From NCBI GenBank assembly GCA_029242715.1, contig JAQWTL010000007.1, positions 124,001 to 188,000 of the forward strand: a stretch of 64,000 nt of DNA, read 5' to 3'. Below are positions 29,321-38,772 of this stretch, piece after piece. The DNA comes from Phycisphaerales bacterium (GTDB lineage Bacteria > Planctomycetota > Phycisphaerae > Phycisphaerales > SM1A02). Within the stretch, counting starts at the first letter, position 1, and the number at the start of each line of letters is the position of its first letter. The translations under genes and the position numbers were made by a program. Below the pieces are notes generated by a model. That model saw only the letters and a list, made by a program, of their open reading frames with translations, was not told the origin of the DNA and searched no databases.

Positions 29321-30781
29321 ATGGCAGAACACAAAAAGACAACTTCAGCCCGGCGGACAAGAGCACCGCGACGGGCCAGTAGCAAATCGGCCCGCCACAC
29401 CCCGATGAAGGCAGGCAAAATCACAACCTTCAACACAGCCGTGCGATATCTGCTTGAGCAGACGGATCTCGAACGCGCACGCTCTGTGAAGTATGACAAG
29501 GACACGTTCAAACTTGACCGTATGTCCAAGTTGCTGGATGCCCTTGGCAACCCCCAGGAATCCGTCAGGACCGCTCATATTGCCGGAACAGTCGGCAAGG
29601 GTTCGACGGTGGCGATGATCGCCTCCATTCTCCAGCATGCTGATTTCACAGTGGGCACATTCACCTCCCCCCACCTGATGGATATCCGTGAACGAATCGC
29701 CATCAATGGCCAGATGATCGAGAAGTCGGCATTTACCTCACTGGCAAGCCAGGTCTGCAAGATCGCTGAAAAGCACACACCAGATGCCACCTACTTCGAA
29801 TTGCTTACAGGCATGGCGATACAGTACTTCGCCGAGCAGGCAGTTGATATTGCAATCATTGAAACCGGCCTTGGTGGACGACTTGATGCCACCAACCTCA
29901 CGCATCCAGACATCACATTGCTGACACTGGTCGACTATGACCACATGCATTTGCTGGGCAAAGACCTGGAATCAATTGCGGCTGAAAAAGCTGGCATCAT
30001 GAAACCAGGCATTCCAGTCATCTCGGTACCACAGGCCCCCGCCGCTGAAGAAGTTCTTCGAGCCAAGGCAGAGGAAATTGGTACGAGCATCCGGTTCGTC
30101 AGCAAGGAGATCGAGTTCAGCAGTCGCTTCTGCGTATCTGATGATCTCGGACCACATACACGCATCTGTCTGATCACTGGCCGCAGCCAGTACATGCATC
30201 TGCCGGTTCCATTGCCAGGCGGCCATCAGGCGACCAATTGCGCACTTGCATTGGCCGCTATTGATTCGATCGCTGGCGAAAGCGAAACCATCGAAGAATC
30301 AATCGTCTATCGCGGCCTGGCTGATACGACTGTTCCCGGTCGGATGGAGCGTGTCTGGCAGAAGCCCGCCATTCTGGTGGATGGTGCCCACAATCCCGCT
30401 TCTTTGGAATGCCTCATGCGGACCGTTGGCGCTCACATTCCCAATGATTCCATGATCTGCATCTTCGGATGTTGCCAGGACAAGGACATTGATGGATTGC
30501 TGGACAAAGTTGCCCTGGGAGGTGACAAGATCATCTTCACCAAGGCCTCCAATCAGCCCAGAGCTGCAGAGCCCGAGGATCTGGCAAAGCGATTTGCTGA
30601 ACGGCACAACAGGGTCTGCCAGGTTGAACCGCAACTTGCCTCAGCACTGGAAACAGCCGCCCAGGCAGCCAGCCGGGACGATCTGATCTGCATTACAGGT
30701 AGTTTCTACCTGGTCGGAGAAGCCAAGCGACATCTTGCCCAACTCGCTTCCAAACGCGCGGCGGAGATGGCAAACGCCTGA
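29321..30781 (+). CDS. folC: Bifunctional folylpolyglutamate synthase / dihydrofolate synthase
   Basis: 486 residues from ATG at 29321. About 35 basic residues (KKTTSARRTRAPRRASSK) precede the catalytic core, an unusual extension. The ATP loop near residue 89 reads GTVGKGST, where the family normally has GTNGKGS. TSPHLMDIRERI, IETGLGGRLDATN and the C-terminal VDGAHNPASL are standard FolC/Mur-ligase motifs. It adds glutamate to dihydropteroate and folates in the cytoplasm. It is followed 70 bases later by leuS. Confidence 0.92.
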   Translation: MAEHKKTTSARRTRAPRRASSKSARHTPMKAGKITTFNTAVRYLLEQTDLERARSVKYDKDTFKLDRMSKLLDALGNPQESVRTAHIAGTVGKGSTVAMIASILQHADFTVGTFTSPHLMDIRERIAINGQMIEKSAFTSLASQVCKIAEKHTPDATYFELLTGMAIQYFAEQAVDIAIIETGLGGRLDATNLTHPDITLLTLVDYDHMHLLGKDLESIAAEKAGIMKPGIPVISVPQAPAAEEVLRAKAEEIGTSIRFVSKEIEFSSRFCVSDDLGPHTRICLITGRSQYMHLPVPLPGGHQATNCALALAAIDSIAGESETIEESIVYRGLADTTVPGRMERVWQKPAILVDGAHNPASLECLMRTVGAHIPNDSMICIFGCCQDKDIDGLLDKVALGGDKIIFTKASNQPRAAEPEDLAKRFAERHNRVCQVEPQLASALETAAQAASRDDLICITGSFYLVGEAKRHLAQLASKRAAEMANA

Positions 30782-30850
30782 TAGGCCTGTGAGCAGTACC
30801 ATGCTGTGTTCAAGGCCGGGTCCATGCCCTTTGCCTACGGAGCTATTGGC

Positions 30851-33640
30851 ATGTCTGAAACAGCCACCATTCCAGACCCTCCGGGAACAACGCCACCACA
30901 GCGGTACACCGCATCACTGGCCACTGATCTTGAACGCCGCTGGCGGACGAGATGGGAAACAGATGGAACGTACCGCGTTGCCAATCCAGGTGAACCGGAC
31001 TTCGACGCCTCGCGTCCGAAGTACTTCTGCATGGACATGTTTCCCTACCCATCAGGTGCTGGGCTCCATGTAGGCCATCCAATCGGATACATCGGCAGCG
31101 ACATCATTTCTCGCTTCAAGCGGATGAAAGGACACAACGTCCTTCATCCCATGGGTTGGGATGCCTTTGGCCTGCCTGCGGAACAGTATGCGATCACCAC
31201 CGGCATACATCCCGCAGACACGACTCGATCTGCGATTGAAACCTACAGGCAGCAACTCGATGCCATTGGCTTCAGCTTCGACTGGTCTCGAGAAATTGCC
31301 ACGATTGATCCTGACTACTACCGATGGACACAATGGATCTGGCTGCAGGCATGGTCGTCATGGTTTGACCAAGACGCTGACCGAGCACGCCCCATTGATG
31401 AACTGGTTTCCGAACTCGAAGCTGGTCGCCAGGATGCCAATGGCCGCTCATGGAAGACGCTCGATGCGGATGAGCAGCAGGCCTACATCGATGACCAAAG
31501 ACTGGCCTATCTGTCTGAGCAGGTCGTGAACTGGTGCCCACGCCTGGGGACGGCCCTGGCAAATGAAGAAGTCATTGATGGCCGAAGTGAACGCGGTGGG
31601 CACCCCGTCATCCGAAAGCCTCTTCGACAGTGGATGTTCCGGATAACCGCTTATGCAGACCGGCTCCTCGCGGATCTCGAAACCGTCGATTGGCCGGAAT
31701 CAACCCGCAGCATGCAGGCAGAGTGGATTGGACGAAGCGAAGGCGCTGACATCGATTTCGCCTGTGATCTGGAAGCGCCTATTCGAGTATTCACAACACG
31801 CCCCGACACGCTCTTCGGTGTGACTTTCATGGTGCTTGCACCTGAACATCCTCTGGTCCAGACCATCCTCGAGAATCCTCCTGAAGATACTGATGCGAAA
31901 TCATTGGCAAGCTATGTCACAGAAGCCGCCTCCCGTGCGGATGTTGACAGGATGGCTGATCAGCAGGAAAAGACTGGAGTCCCTCTTGGAATCTCAGCGA
32001 TCAATCCTGCCACAGGTGAATCCATCCCTGTCTGGGTCGCCGACTATGTCCTGATGGGATATGGGCACGGCGCTATCATGGCTGTCCCCGGCCACGATGA
32101 GCGCGATGCAGCATTTGCAACTCGTTACGAACTGCCAATTCGCCCGGTCGTCAAAATCAGCAATCAGGATGATCAGGCTGCCTGCGTCACTGGTGATGGA
32201 ATCGCGATCAATTCAAGCAGCTCATTCCTGAATATTGATGGCAAGACATCCTCAGAAGCAAGAGATGCCGTCATTGAATGGATCGAACAGGAATCGCGAG
32301 GTGAAAGCCGTGTCCGCTACCGACTGCGCGACTGGCTGTTCTCACGACAACGCTACTGGGGCGAACCCTTCCCCATTGTTCATGACGAACATGGACGCAC
32401 ATGGCCAATCTCCAACGACCATCTCCCGGTAAAACTGCCTGCGCTGGAAGACTTTGCCCCAGCCGAATCGGAAGACCCCCAACCACTCCTTGCCAAAGCA
32501 ACCGACTGGTTGCATACAACGGCAGGCGAAGCTGGCGTAGACCCCGAACTGCTTCCACCCGACACTCCCGTCACGCGGGAAGCCAATACGATGCCTGGGT
32601 GGGCCGGTTCCTGCTGGTACTACCTTCGCTACTGCAGTCCTGCGTGCACCACACGGTTCGTAGACAAGGAAGCAGAGCACTACTGGTTGCATGATGGCGT
32701 GGATCTCTACATCGGCGGCGCTGAACATGCCGTCCTCCATCTGCTGTACGCCAGATTCTGGCACAAGATGCTCTACGACCTCGGTCATGTGTCATCTCCT
32801 GAACCATTCCGCAAGCTCTTCCATCAAGGCCTGCTCACAAGTTGGGCCTATCAACGCCAGGATGGTTCACTTGTTCCCGTAGATGAGGTTGAAGAACCCT
32901 CAGCCGATACCTTCATCGAAACAGCCACAGGCAAGCAGGTCAAACGCATCATCGCGAAGATGAGCAAGTCGCTTCGCAATGTGATCAATCCGGACGAGGT
33001 CATTGAATCCTGGGGGGCAGACACACTGCGGCTCTACGAGATGTACATGGGTCCGCTGGAAGCAAGCAAGCCATGGAATCCTCGCGATATCGTCGGCGTG
33101 TTCCGCTTCCTTCAGCGATTCTGGCGACTCGCCGTTGATGAACATACTGGCGAACTGCAACTGGCTGATGATCCGGATGATTCCATTGAACGTGCCTTGC
33201 ATCGAACCATCAGACGAGTCGAAAAGGATTTTGAAAGACTGGCTTTCAACACAGCCATCGCTTCTCTCATTGAATTCACCAACGAAGCGACATCAACCGG
33301 TCGACTCACTTCTGACCAACTTGGCCGGCTTGTGAAAGTCCTTGCTCCGATGGCCCCATACATCGCGGAAGAACTCTGGCACAGGCTGGGGCATGAGTCC
33401 TCAATTGCCCTGGCAAGCTGGCCCGAAGTCGATGAATCGATGCTGATTGATCAGACACTTGAGATGCCCGTACAGATCAAGGGCAAGGTCCGCTCCAAGA
33501 TCACCATTGCCTCAGATGCAGACGAGTCCACCATCCAGGCAGCAGCCTTGGCCGATGAACGTATCGCCGAACTGCTCAAGGATGCGACCGTTCGAAAGGT
33601 CATCGTGGTTCCCGGCCGCATCGTCAATATCATTACCTGA
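30851..33640 (+). CDS. leuS: Leucyl-tRNA synthetase
   Basis: 929 residues from ATG at 30851, with GGAG nine bases upstream; earlier in-frame starts at 30806 and 30824 lack a site. HIGH-type motif HVGHPIGYIGSD lies near residue 73, the CP1 editing domain at about 230-450 with TTRPDTLFG and GHDERDAAF, and KMSKS as KMSKSLRNVINPDE near 702. The C-terminal anticodon-binding domain and the small terminal domain (VRKVIVVPGRIVNIIT) are complete. Two unrelated genes follow closely on the same strand. Confidence 0.97.
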   Translation: MSETATIPDPPGTTPPQRYTASLATDLERRWRTRWETDGTYRVANPGEPDFDASRPKYFCMDMFPYPSGAGLHVGHPIGYIGSDIISRFKRMKGHNVLHPMGWDAFGLPAEQYAITTGIHPADTTRSAIETYRQQLDAIGFSFDWSREIATIDPDYYRWTQWIWLQAWSSWFDQDADRARPIDELVSELEAGRQDANGRSWKTLDADEQQAYIDDQRLAYLSEQVVNWCPRLGTALANEEVIDGRSERGGHPVIRKPLRQWMFRITAYADRLLADLETVDWPESTRSMQAEWIGRSEGADIDFACDLEAPIRVFTTRPDTLFGVTFMVLAPEHPLVQTILENPPEDTDAKSLASYVTEAASRADVDRMADQQEKTGVPLGISAINPATGESIPVWVADYVLMGYGHGAIMAVPGHDERDAAFATRYELPIRPVVKISNQDDQAACVTGDGIAINSSSSFLNIDGKTSSEARDAVIEWIEQESRGESRVRYRLRDWLFSRQRYWGEPFPIVHDEHGRTWPISNDHLPVKLPALEDFAPAESEDPQPLLAKATDWLHTTAGEAGVDPELLPPDTPVTREANTMPGWAGSCWYYLRYCSPACTTRFVDKEAEHYWLHDGVDLYIGGAEHAVLHLLYARFWHKMLYDLGHVSSPEPFRKLFHQGLLTSWAYQRQDGSLVPVDEVEEPSADTFIETATGKQVKRIIAKMSKSLRNVINPDEVIESWGADTLRLYEMYMGPLEASKPWNPRDIVGVFRFLQRFWRLAVDEHTGELQLADDPDDSIERALHRTIRRVEKDFERLAFNTAIASLIEFTNEATSTGRLTSDQLGRLVKVLAPMAPYIAEELWHRLGHESSIALASWPEVDESMLIDQTLEMPVQIKGKVRSKITIASDADESTIQAAALADERIAELLKDATVRKVIVVPGRIVNIIT

Positions 33641-33645
33641 CAATC

Positions 33646-34839
33646 ATGGCTCTTCTGCCGCTCTTCGACATCTCGCACCTGCCCGATGCTGCCTGGATGG
33701 TGGATCCCCCTGCACCCACCGGGCTGCTGATTGGGACCAGTGAACTCATTCCTGCAGAAGAGGCCATGCATGCCCTGGCAGATTTCATTGGCGAAGCCGT
33801 TGAAGTCGCGTACCTGGATACGCCACCACATCAACAATGGCTGGCCCAGGTAATGGTTCCCGGAATTTCAACGCCTCTCTTGTTCTTTGCTGCCGCAAGA
33901 ACCGATGACGATGGCCTTGGTATTCCACTGACAGATTGTCCTTGCCTGATCGGAATTGAAGGCCTTCTGCATCCCGCCGATCCACTGACCGTCTATATCA
34001 ATCTGCTCAGGCTGCTGGCAGGTGCAGCGGGTGAAGCGCACTTTGCCTGGGATGTCGTCACCAATCGCGTTCTTTCTGGTGATGGCCTGACAGAAGCATT
34101 CCTCGGCGATGGCGTTGAACCACCCGATCGTGTGCTCTGGGTAACAGAAGCTCTGGAAACCTCGCCTGATTGCTGGCGATTCCAGACCCGTGGACTGCAT
34201 CGATGCGGTCGAGCTGAAATTGCCGTCACTGACGTGCCTCAATCGCTTCATCAGCAGGCGCTGATGCTCGTCGATGGTGTCGCCAGCCTGTGTCTTGAAC
34301 AACCACTGCCTGCTCCAGGTCAAATCATTCAAATCGGCACGGGCCTGGAGATCCAGCTTGAGACTGCCGAAAATTGCCAGCTCGATCCCGATATCGAAAC
34401 ACCTACTGCCGTGTTGCGTGATCGAGGCGGCACAGATGCTTCCGGAACGCTCCAGGCATTGTCTGGCTCACAGCTCTCGATGTACCGTTCAACTCGCTGC
34501 ATGGCACGGGAAACCAAGCAAGCTCAGACCTCATGGAAGACCTTCACTGCTTTCTGCAGGCAATTCTGTGATTCAATCGATTGCCTTGTGCAAATACCTT
34601 TCGTTCCTCCGGAAGGCACTGATGAGGACACGCACCACCTCTGGTTGAAGGTAGTCCAGGCAAATGATCCCGTAGTCGCTGAACTGCTGCATGCTCCACC
34701 AGGCTCAGAAGGGCTTTCGATTGGAGATCGGCATGATGTCAATGCAGAAATGATTTCAAGCTGGTGTGTCATGCTTCCTGAAGGCCCGCATGGCCCCGAT
34801 GGCGTGAATGAACTGGCTCGCAGAATGGATCTTTCATGA
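33646..34839 (+). CDS. Protein of unknown function with DUF2314-like C-terminus
   Basis: 397 residues, starting six bases after leuS. The final 80 residues (HLWLKVVQANDPVVAEL, then LSIGDRHDVNAEMISSWCVM) resemble DUF2314, which is often joined to a DUF4026-type N-terminal region; the N-terminal 300 residues here could be of that kind. No signal peptide, transmembrane helix or catalytic motif is evident. The stop overlaps the next start as ATGA, so the two are probably made together. Confidence 0.6.
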   Translation: MALLPLFDISHLPDAAWMVDPPAPTGLLIGTSELIPAEEAMHALADFIGEAVEVAYLDTPPHQQWLAQVMVPGISTPLLFFAAARTDDDGLGIPLTDCPCLIGIEGLLHPADPLTVYINLLRLLAGAAGEAHFAWDVVTNRVLSGDGLTEAFLGDGVEPPDRVLWVTEALETSPDCWRFQTRGLHRCGRAEIAVTDVPQSLHQQALMLVDGVASLCLEQPLPAPGQIIQIGTGLEIQLETAENCQLDPDIETPTAVLRDRGGTDASGTLQALSGSQLSMYRSTRCMARETKQAQTSWKTFTAFCRQFCDSIDCLVQIPFVPPEGTDEDTHHLWLKVVQANDPVVAELLHAPPGSEGLSIGDRHDVNAEMISSWCVMLPEGPHGPDGVNELARRMDLS

Positions 34840-35252
34840 GTAACAAGAACCCTCGTGAAAAATACGTGGCTGTCGAACAGTGCAAGTCTGCTTTCGCTGC
34901 ACATGCTCTGGTCGCACTCCTCAAAGACTATGACATCAAGGCAACCGTCTCCAATACGGGGTCTCAACGGCTCACTGGAAACATACAGTCGTATTCTGGT
35001 TCACCCCAGCAGACCATCCCGGTCCTCGTTCCTGAATCTCAATTCGAACTTGCTCGGCTGACAATCCAAGATGCTCGTGAAGACGCTGCTGAGATTGACT
35101 GGGACCAGGTTGATCTCGGAAGCCGAACGGACGATCTTCCCTTGACCAGTATTCCAATCCAACCGCCAGGCTGGTTGCGTGTTGTCGCGATCGGAGGATT
35201 GATACTGCTGGGCCTGACGATCCTGGGGTTCGTCATCTTCTTCATGTTCTGA
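34836..35252 (+). CDS. DUF2007-like small protein with C-terminal membrane helix
   Basis: 138 residues. The N-terminal 80 residues (EQCKSAFAAHALVALLKDYDI, then PVLVPESQFELARLTI) have the ferredoxin-like pattern of DUF2007, a domain proposed in signalling. A linker rich in Asp and Pro leads to one transmembrane helix at the end (VVAIGGLILLGLTILGFVIF). It overlaps the upstream gene by four bases. Function unknown. Confidence 0.65.
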   Translation: MSNKNPREKYVAVEQCKSAFAAHALVALLKDYDIKATVSNTGSQRLTGNIQSYSGSPQQTIPVLVPESQFELARLTIQDAREDAAEIDWDQVDLGSRTDDLPLTSIPIQPPGWLRVVAIGGLILLGLTILGFVIFFMF

Positions 35253-35269
35253 TCCCAGCCGGATCAGAA
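35247..35269. terminator. Hairpin between convergent genes, possible bidirectional terminator
   Basis: TTCTGATCC and GGATCAGAA form a perfect nine-base stem with a five-base loop (CAGCC). It fills the gap between the stops of the DUF2007-like gene and the PDZ gene. T-runs are poor, so its strength is uncertain. Confidence 0.45.
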
Positions 35270-35273
35270 AGCG

Positions 35274-36284
35274 TCAGTCCTCGATATCAATCAGTTCCAG
35301 AACCCTGGAACGAAGCTGCTCGATGACTTCTCGGCTTTCCGGACTGAGGAAATTTGATTCCAGCAGATCGGAAAGCGACCGAACATACGTCTCCCACTTG
35401 GTATGAAACGCCTCAGGCGTGAGACTCCCGGGAACGTTCTGTTCCATGGCAAACCGATCATCACGAATCTGCTGGAGGATGAGTTCCGGATCGATCCCCA
35501 TCGGAATCGATCCGACATTTTCCTCGCCCGGAAGGTTCAACGGGGGCTGCAACTTTCTGACCAGTGGGGAATACTGCTGGTAGAGCGAACGTATTCTCTG
35601 TTCAGCGTATGCCCGGTCGCCAGAAGGAATGGGATTCGTGCGAGATCTGGTTGCCAGTTGATCCGTGGAGCCCAGTTTGATCTTGATCTTCAGGATACGG
35701 CTGCGTCGAGGAGAACCGGCTGCGTCAGCAGGCTCATCACGTGCGATCTCCAACTCGACTTCATCACCTGGCCAATACTGCTTGATGAGTGTCGAGACCT
35801 GATCGGATTGCTCAAATGGCTGCCCTTCAATCGAGACGAGAACATCACCAACACGGAGATGTTCCTCTGCAGGCATTCCGGGGAGAAGTTCCACGATCTC
35901 AACACCTCGGACCTCATTACCATCCTTGTCCGTGAAATTGGTGATGTGCCGTTTCATCGATATCCCGATGGCGCCACGAGGCAACAGCAACAACCGTGTC
36001 TCCAGAGCGCGAAGCAATCGCAGCCTCTGCTCCTGGTCAAGTGATCTGTGTGCAAGACGCTGCTCAATCAGTTGCTCTGAAATTCGTTGGTCTCGAGCCA
36101 ACTGGGTGGTTGCAGTTTTCCGTACATGCCACTCATCCGAGTTCATCGCCTCGATGTACTGATTCAGTCGAGAGGCTGGGTCGATAATTGCATCCGGCTT
36201 CAATGGCGCAGGGGTGTCTCCAAGCATGGAGGTCGACAAACCACCCAGGATGATCAGGCACATGATGAACAACCGTAAACTCAT
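35274..36284 (-). CDS. Secreted or envelope PDZ-domain protein
   Basis: 336 residues from ATG at 36284, one base after the stop of the upstream kinase gene. The first 24 residues look like a signal peptide (LRLFIMCLIILGGLSTSMLGD). A helical region is followed by one PDZ domain at about 100-185 (GVEIVELLPGMPAEEHLRVGDVLVSIEG in part). The C-terminal half is helical and charged. There is no protease catalytic domain, so it is not a HtrA-type enzyme. It could be a scaffold in the periplasm. An earlier frame start at 36359 lies inside the kinase gene and is unlikely. Confidence 0.75.
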   Translation of the reverse strand: MSLRLFIMCLIILGGLSTSMLGDTPAPLKPDAIIDPASRLNQYIEAMNSDEWHVRKTATTQLARDQRISEQLIEQRLAHRSLDQEQRLRLLRALETRLLLLPRGAIGISMKRHITNFTDKDGNEVRGVEIVELLPGMPAEEHLRVGDVLVSIEGQPFEQSDQVSTLIKQYWPGDEVELEIARDEPADAAGSPRRSRILKIKIKLGSTDQLATRSRTNPIPSGDRAYAEQRIRSLYQQYSPLVRKLQPPLNLPGEENVGSIPMGIDPELILQQIRDDRFAMEQNVPGSLTPEAFHTKWETYVRSLSDLLESNFLSPESREVIEQLRSRVLELIDIED

Positions 36285-36285
36285 C

Positions 36286-37368
36286 TCACTTAACAATAGC
36301 CCCAAGACTGGATATGAGTCGCCCGGAATCGGATCGAATACGCTCGATTGATGAAACAACCTCGGTCAGAGTGGATAGAGCATCCATATGAGCAAATTGC
36401 CCATCCTGAATCAGGACCGGCATCGTCTCCATGACAAGGGCTTCGATGATCAACGATGGAATTGCAGCAATCTCCATGGCTGTAGGCAGATGACGTGACT
36501 TCGAGATGTACCCCTTCATCAATGCGCAGGCAGCCGAGGCATCAACGTTGACTGGCCATGTGGAGGCCTCGTCTGTTCTCAAGGCAGATACATAGCGGCC
36601 GAAATGCAGAATTGCGGATGCAATATCACTGGTCCGCGTTTCCCACCTCACTGCGTCGAAGTCGAGAACAGCAAGAACATCACCATCCTCTCCGAAGAGA
36701 ACATTGCCCGGATGCCAGTCGCCATGTACGACTGTCTTGGGCCATTGATCCCAACCCATTTGATCTACCTTCTGCGCAGCCTCCATGTAGTAATCGATGA
36801 TTGTTCTGCATGCGCGGCGCCCGCGCGACTTGTGAGTCTTCGCATAACGTTCAATATGCTGCTGGATATCCGTAATTGCATGAAAGCCGCGAACTGGAGG
36901 ACTTGGCTCATCGAATTCCATGAGCTTCTCGTGAAACAGCGACAGTGCTTCACCACAGCACTTGACGGAAACAGGATTGCCCTCGCAGCGAGATGCTTTG
37001 ACGTAACGGAACAGTTCATAGATCCCCGAACTTGCCCTGACAACCTTCGATTTGCTCCGGCTGGAATGCATGATTTCGACAACCGGATAGCCGGAATCAC
37101 GAAGTTGGTCATGAACAGCATGCTCATAGACGATTCGTCGCGGATCATCCCTGCCAGGACCCCGTCGCTTCAGTATGAACTTGCCGGTATCCGACTCGAT
37201 CAGCGCCTTGGGAGACTTGCTGGACCCTCGAAAGTACACACGGATGCTTCTGGTTTCCCCGATGTCATAATGAGAAAGCACACTGATGACCTCTTCGGTC
37301 TTCAGTTCCGAGCCATCTTGGCGTCCACCGGCTGTCTCACTCATCTTGCTTGCCACAAGAAGCTCCAC
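36286..37368 (-). CDS. APH/HSK2-family phosphotransferase (kinase-like)
   Basis: Up to 360 residues; the start is GTG 37368 or ATG 37344. The kinase-like fold is clear: a lysine strand FILKRRGPG, the catalytic loop VVHGDWHPGNVLF near residue 215, and the metal-binding VLDFDAVRW. This superfamily includes aminoglycoside and homoserine kinases and CotS-like spore proteins; the substrate cannot be told. It follows yicC by 15 bases and is coupled to the PDZ gene by a one-base gap. Confidence 0.85.
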   Translation of the reverse strand: MELLVASKMSETAGGRQDGSELKTEEVISVLSHYDIGETRSIRVYFRGSSKSPKALIESDTGKFILKRRGPGRDDPRRIVYEHAVHDQLRDSGYPVVEIMHSSRSKSKVVRASSGIYELFRYVKASRCEGNPVSVKCCGEALSLFHEKLMEFDEPSPPVRGFHAITDIQQHIERYAKTHKSRGRRACRTIIDYYMEAAQKVDQMGWDQWPKTVVHGDWHPGNVLFGEDGDVLAVLDFDAVRWETRTSDIASAILHFGRYVSALRTDEASTWPVNVDASAACALMKGYISKSRHLPTAMEIAAIPSLIIEALVMETMPVLIQDGQFAHMDALSTLTEVVSSIERIRSDSGRLISSLGAIVK

Positions 37369-37383
37369 TCCGGATGCGGGAGC

Positions 37384-38265
37384 CTATCGGATGTTCTGCA
37401 CCTGCTCCTTGAGGCGGTCAACGGCACCCTTGATGAGTACGGTGCTACGGCTGACCTCGCTATCAAGGCATTTGCTTCCAATAGTGTTGGTCTCACGCAG
37501 CATTTCCTGTGCAAGAAAATCCAGCGTGCGGCCAACTGGTTCCTCTGAATCCGAACACATCAGTTCCTGGAAATGATCGAGGTGGCCTCCGAGACGTGAT
37601 ACTTCCTCGGCGATATCAGACCGCTCTGCAAAGACTGCCACTTCTCGAACCAGATCCTCCGACCCCACCGTACTTCCTACTGTTGAAAGCAAGGTCTCCA
37701 TTCTTTGCCGCAGCCGTTCCTGATAGAGGTTGACAACAATGGGCGAACGTTCGCGTACGAGTTCAAGCGCCGCTCGAATTTCCGCCAGGATTGATGTCAA
37801 TTCTGATTGCAACGCCTCCCCTTCGCGTCGCCGCATCAGGTCGAGATCGCCACAGGCCGCCTTGACCAATCGCTGCAATACGGGATTGGCCTTGTTTCTT
37901 CGATGCTCTTCATCCTCACTGGTGAACACACCGGGCAGAGACAGGACATCAGCAAGCTGAACCTCCATCCCAAGGCCTTCTGCCAGAGGCTTGAGCTGGC
38001 CCAGATAATGTTTCACTGCATCAGGGTTGATGACGGCGACTGGCTCCAAGGCGGCACCGCCGATACGAACCGTAACGGTGACCGATCCTCGATCCAGCAG
38101 TTTGGAGGCGATTTCCTCAAGCCCCGATTCAATGCCCTGCAGTTCTTCAGGCAGCCGCACATGGCACTTGAGATAACGACCATTGACTGCACGGATCTCG
38201 ACCACGTAACGACAGCCATCCACCAGTTCCGAGGCGGTACCAAATCCCGTCATTGATCGAATCAC
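37384..38265 (-). CDS. YicC/YloC-family endoribonuclease
   Basis: 293 residues, the normal length. It starts MIRSMTGFGTA and has EIRAVNGRYLKCHVRLPEEL, both family signatures, and ends in the DUF1732 region (FLAQEMLRETNTIGSKC, then VSRSTVLIKGAVDRLKEQVQNIR). Members of this family cleave RNA and affect small-RNA stability. It lies three bases after secG. In many bacteria yicC lies beside gmk; here it does not. Confidence 0.93.
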   Translation of the reverse strand: MIRSMTGFGTASELVDGCRYVVEIRAVNGRYLKCHVRLPEELQGIESGLEEIASKLLDRGSVTVTVRIGGAALEPVAVINPDAVKHYLGQLKPLAEGLGMEVQLADVLSLPGVFTSEDEEHRRNKANPVLQRLVKAACGDLDLMRRREGEALQSELTSILAEIRAALELVRERSPIVVNLYQERLRQRMETLLSTVGSTVGSEDLVREVAVFAERSDIAEEVSRLGGHLDHFQELMCSDSEEPVGRTLDFLAQEMLRETNTIGSKCLDSEVSRSTVLIKGAVDRLKEQVQNIR

Positions 38266-38268
38266 GGC

Positions 38269-38730
38269 TCAGCCACCTTCGCCATCAGGCGTGGTGGTTG
38301 AATCGGATGGAGCGACGCCTGTGCTGGGTTGGAAGACTCCGTCTTCAGCAGGCGTTTCACCTGTTGATGTAGAAGGAGCAGATGTTGGTGTAGCTACCTC
38401 ACCATCGGCAGGCACTTCAAATGGATCCGTCTCTGAATACGGCAGCAGTGTCTCTTCCAGATTCGGAGGTGGCGCCGGTGCTGTGTTACGGGTGTCCAAG
38501 AGGTTCAGCGTAATTGCCAGGCCAAGGTAGACACAGAAGCCAATCACGGTCATGACTGTCAGGGCATCCCCGACTCGACCGCCAAAGACGCTCTCGGTTC
38601 CACCGCCTCCAGCACCACCAAAGGCGCCGGCAAGGCCGCCTCCTGCTGGTCGCTGAACAAGAATGATCAGAATCAAGGCCACCGACACGATGATGAAGAT
38701 GGCCGTGAGGATGAGGTAGGTCGTTGTCAT
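38269..38730 (-). CDS. secG: SecG subunit of the Sec translocase
   Basis: 153 residues. Two transmembrane helices (about 4-24 and 53-78) flank the glycine-rich cytoplasmic loop with RPAGGGLAGAFGGAGGGG, the SecG pattern. SecG normally ends shortly after the second helix. Here about 75 further residues follow, rich in Pro, Thr, Ser, Glu and Asp, probably disordered. tpiA lies 42 bases upstream, a pairing found in many bacteria. Confidence 0.92.
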   Translation of the reverse strand: MTTTYLILTAIFIIVSVALILIILVQRPAGGGLAGAFGGAGGGGTESVFGGRVGDALTVMTVIGFCVYLGLAITLNLLDTRNTAPAPPPNLEETLLPYSETDPFEVPADGEVATPTSAPSTSTGETPAEDGVFQPSTGVAPSDSTTTPDGEGG

Positions 38731-38772
38731 GGACGTCGTCGCTCGCAGGTTCCAGTTGGGCCGAAGCCGTGT

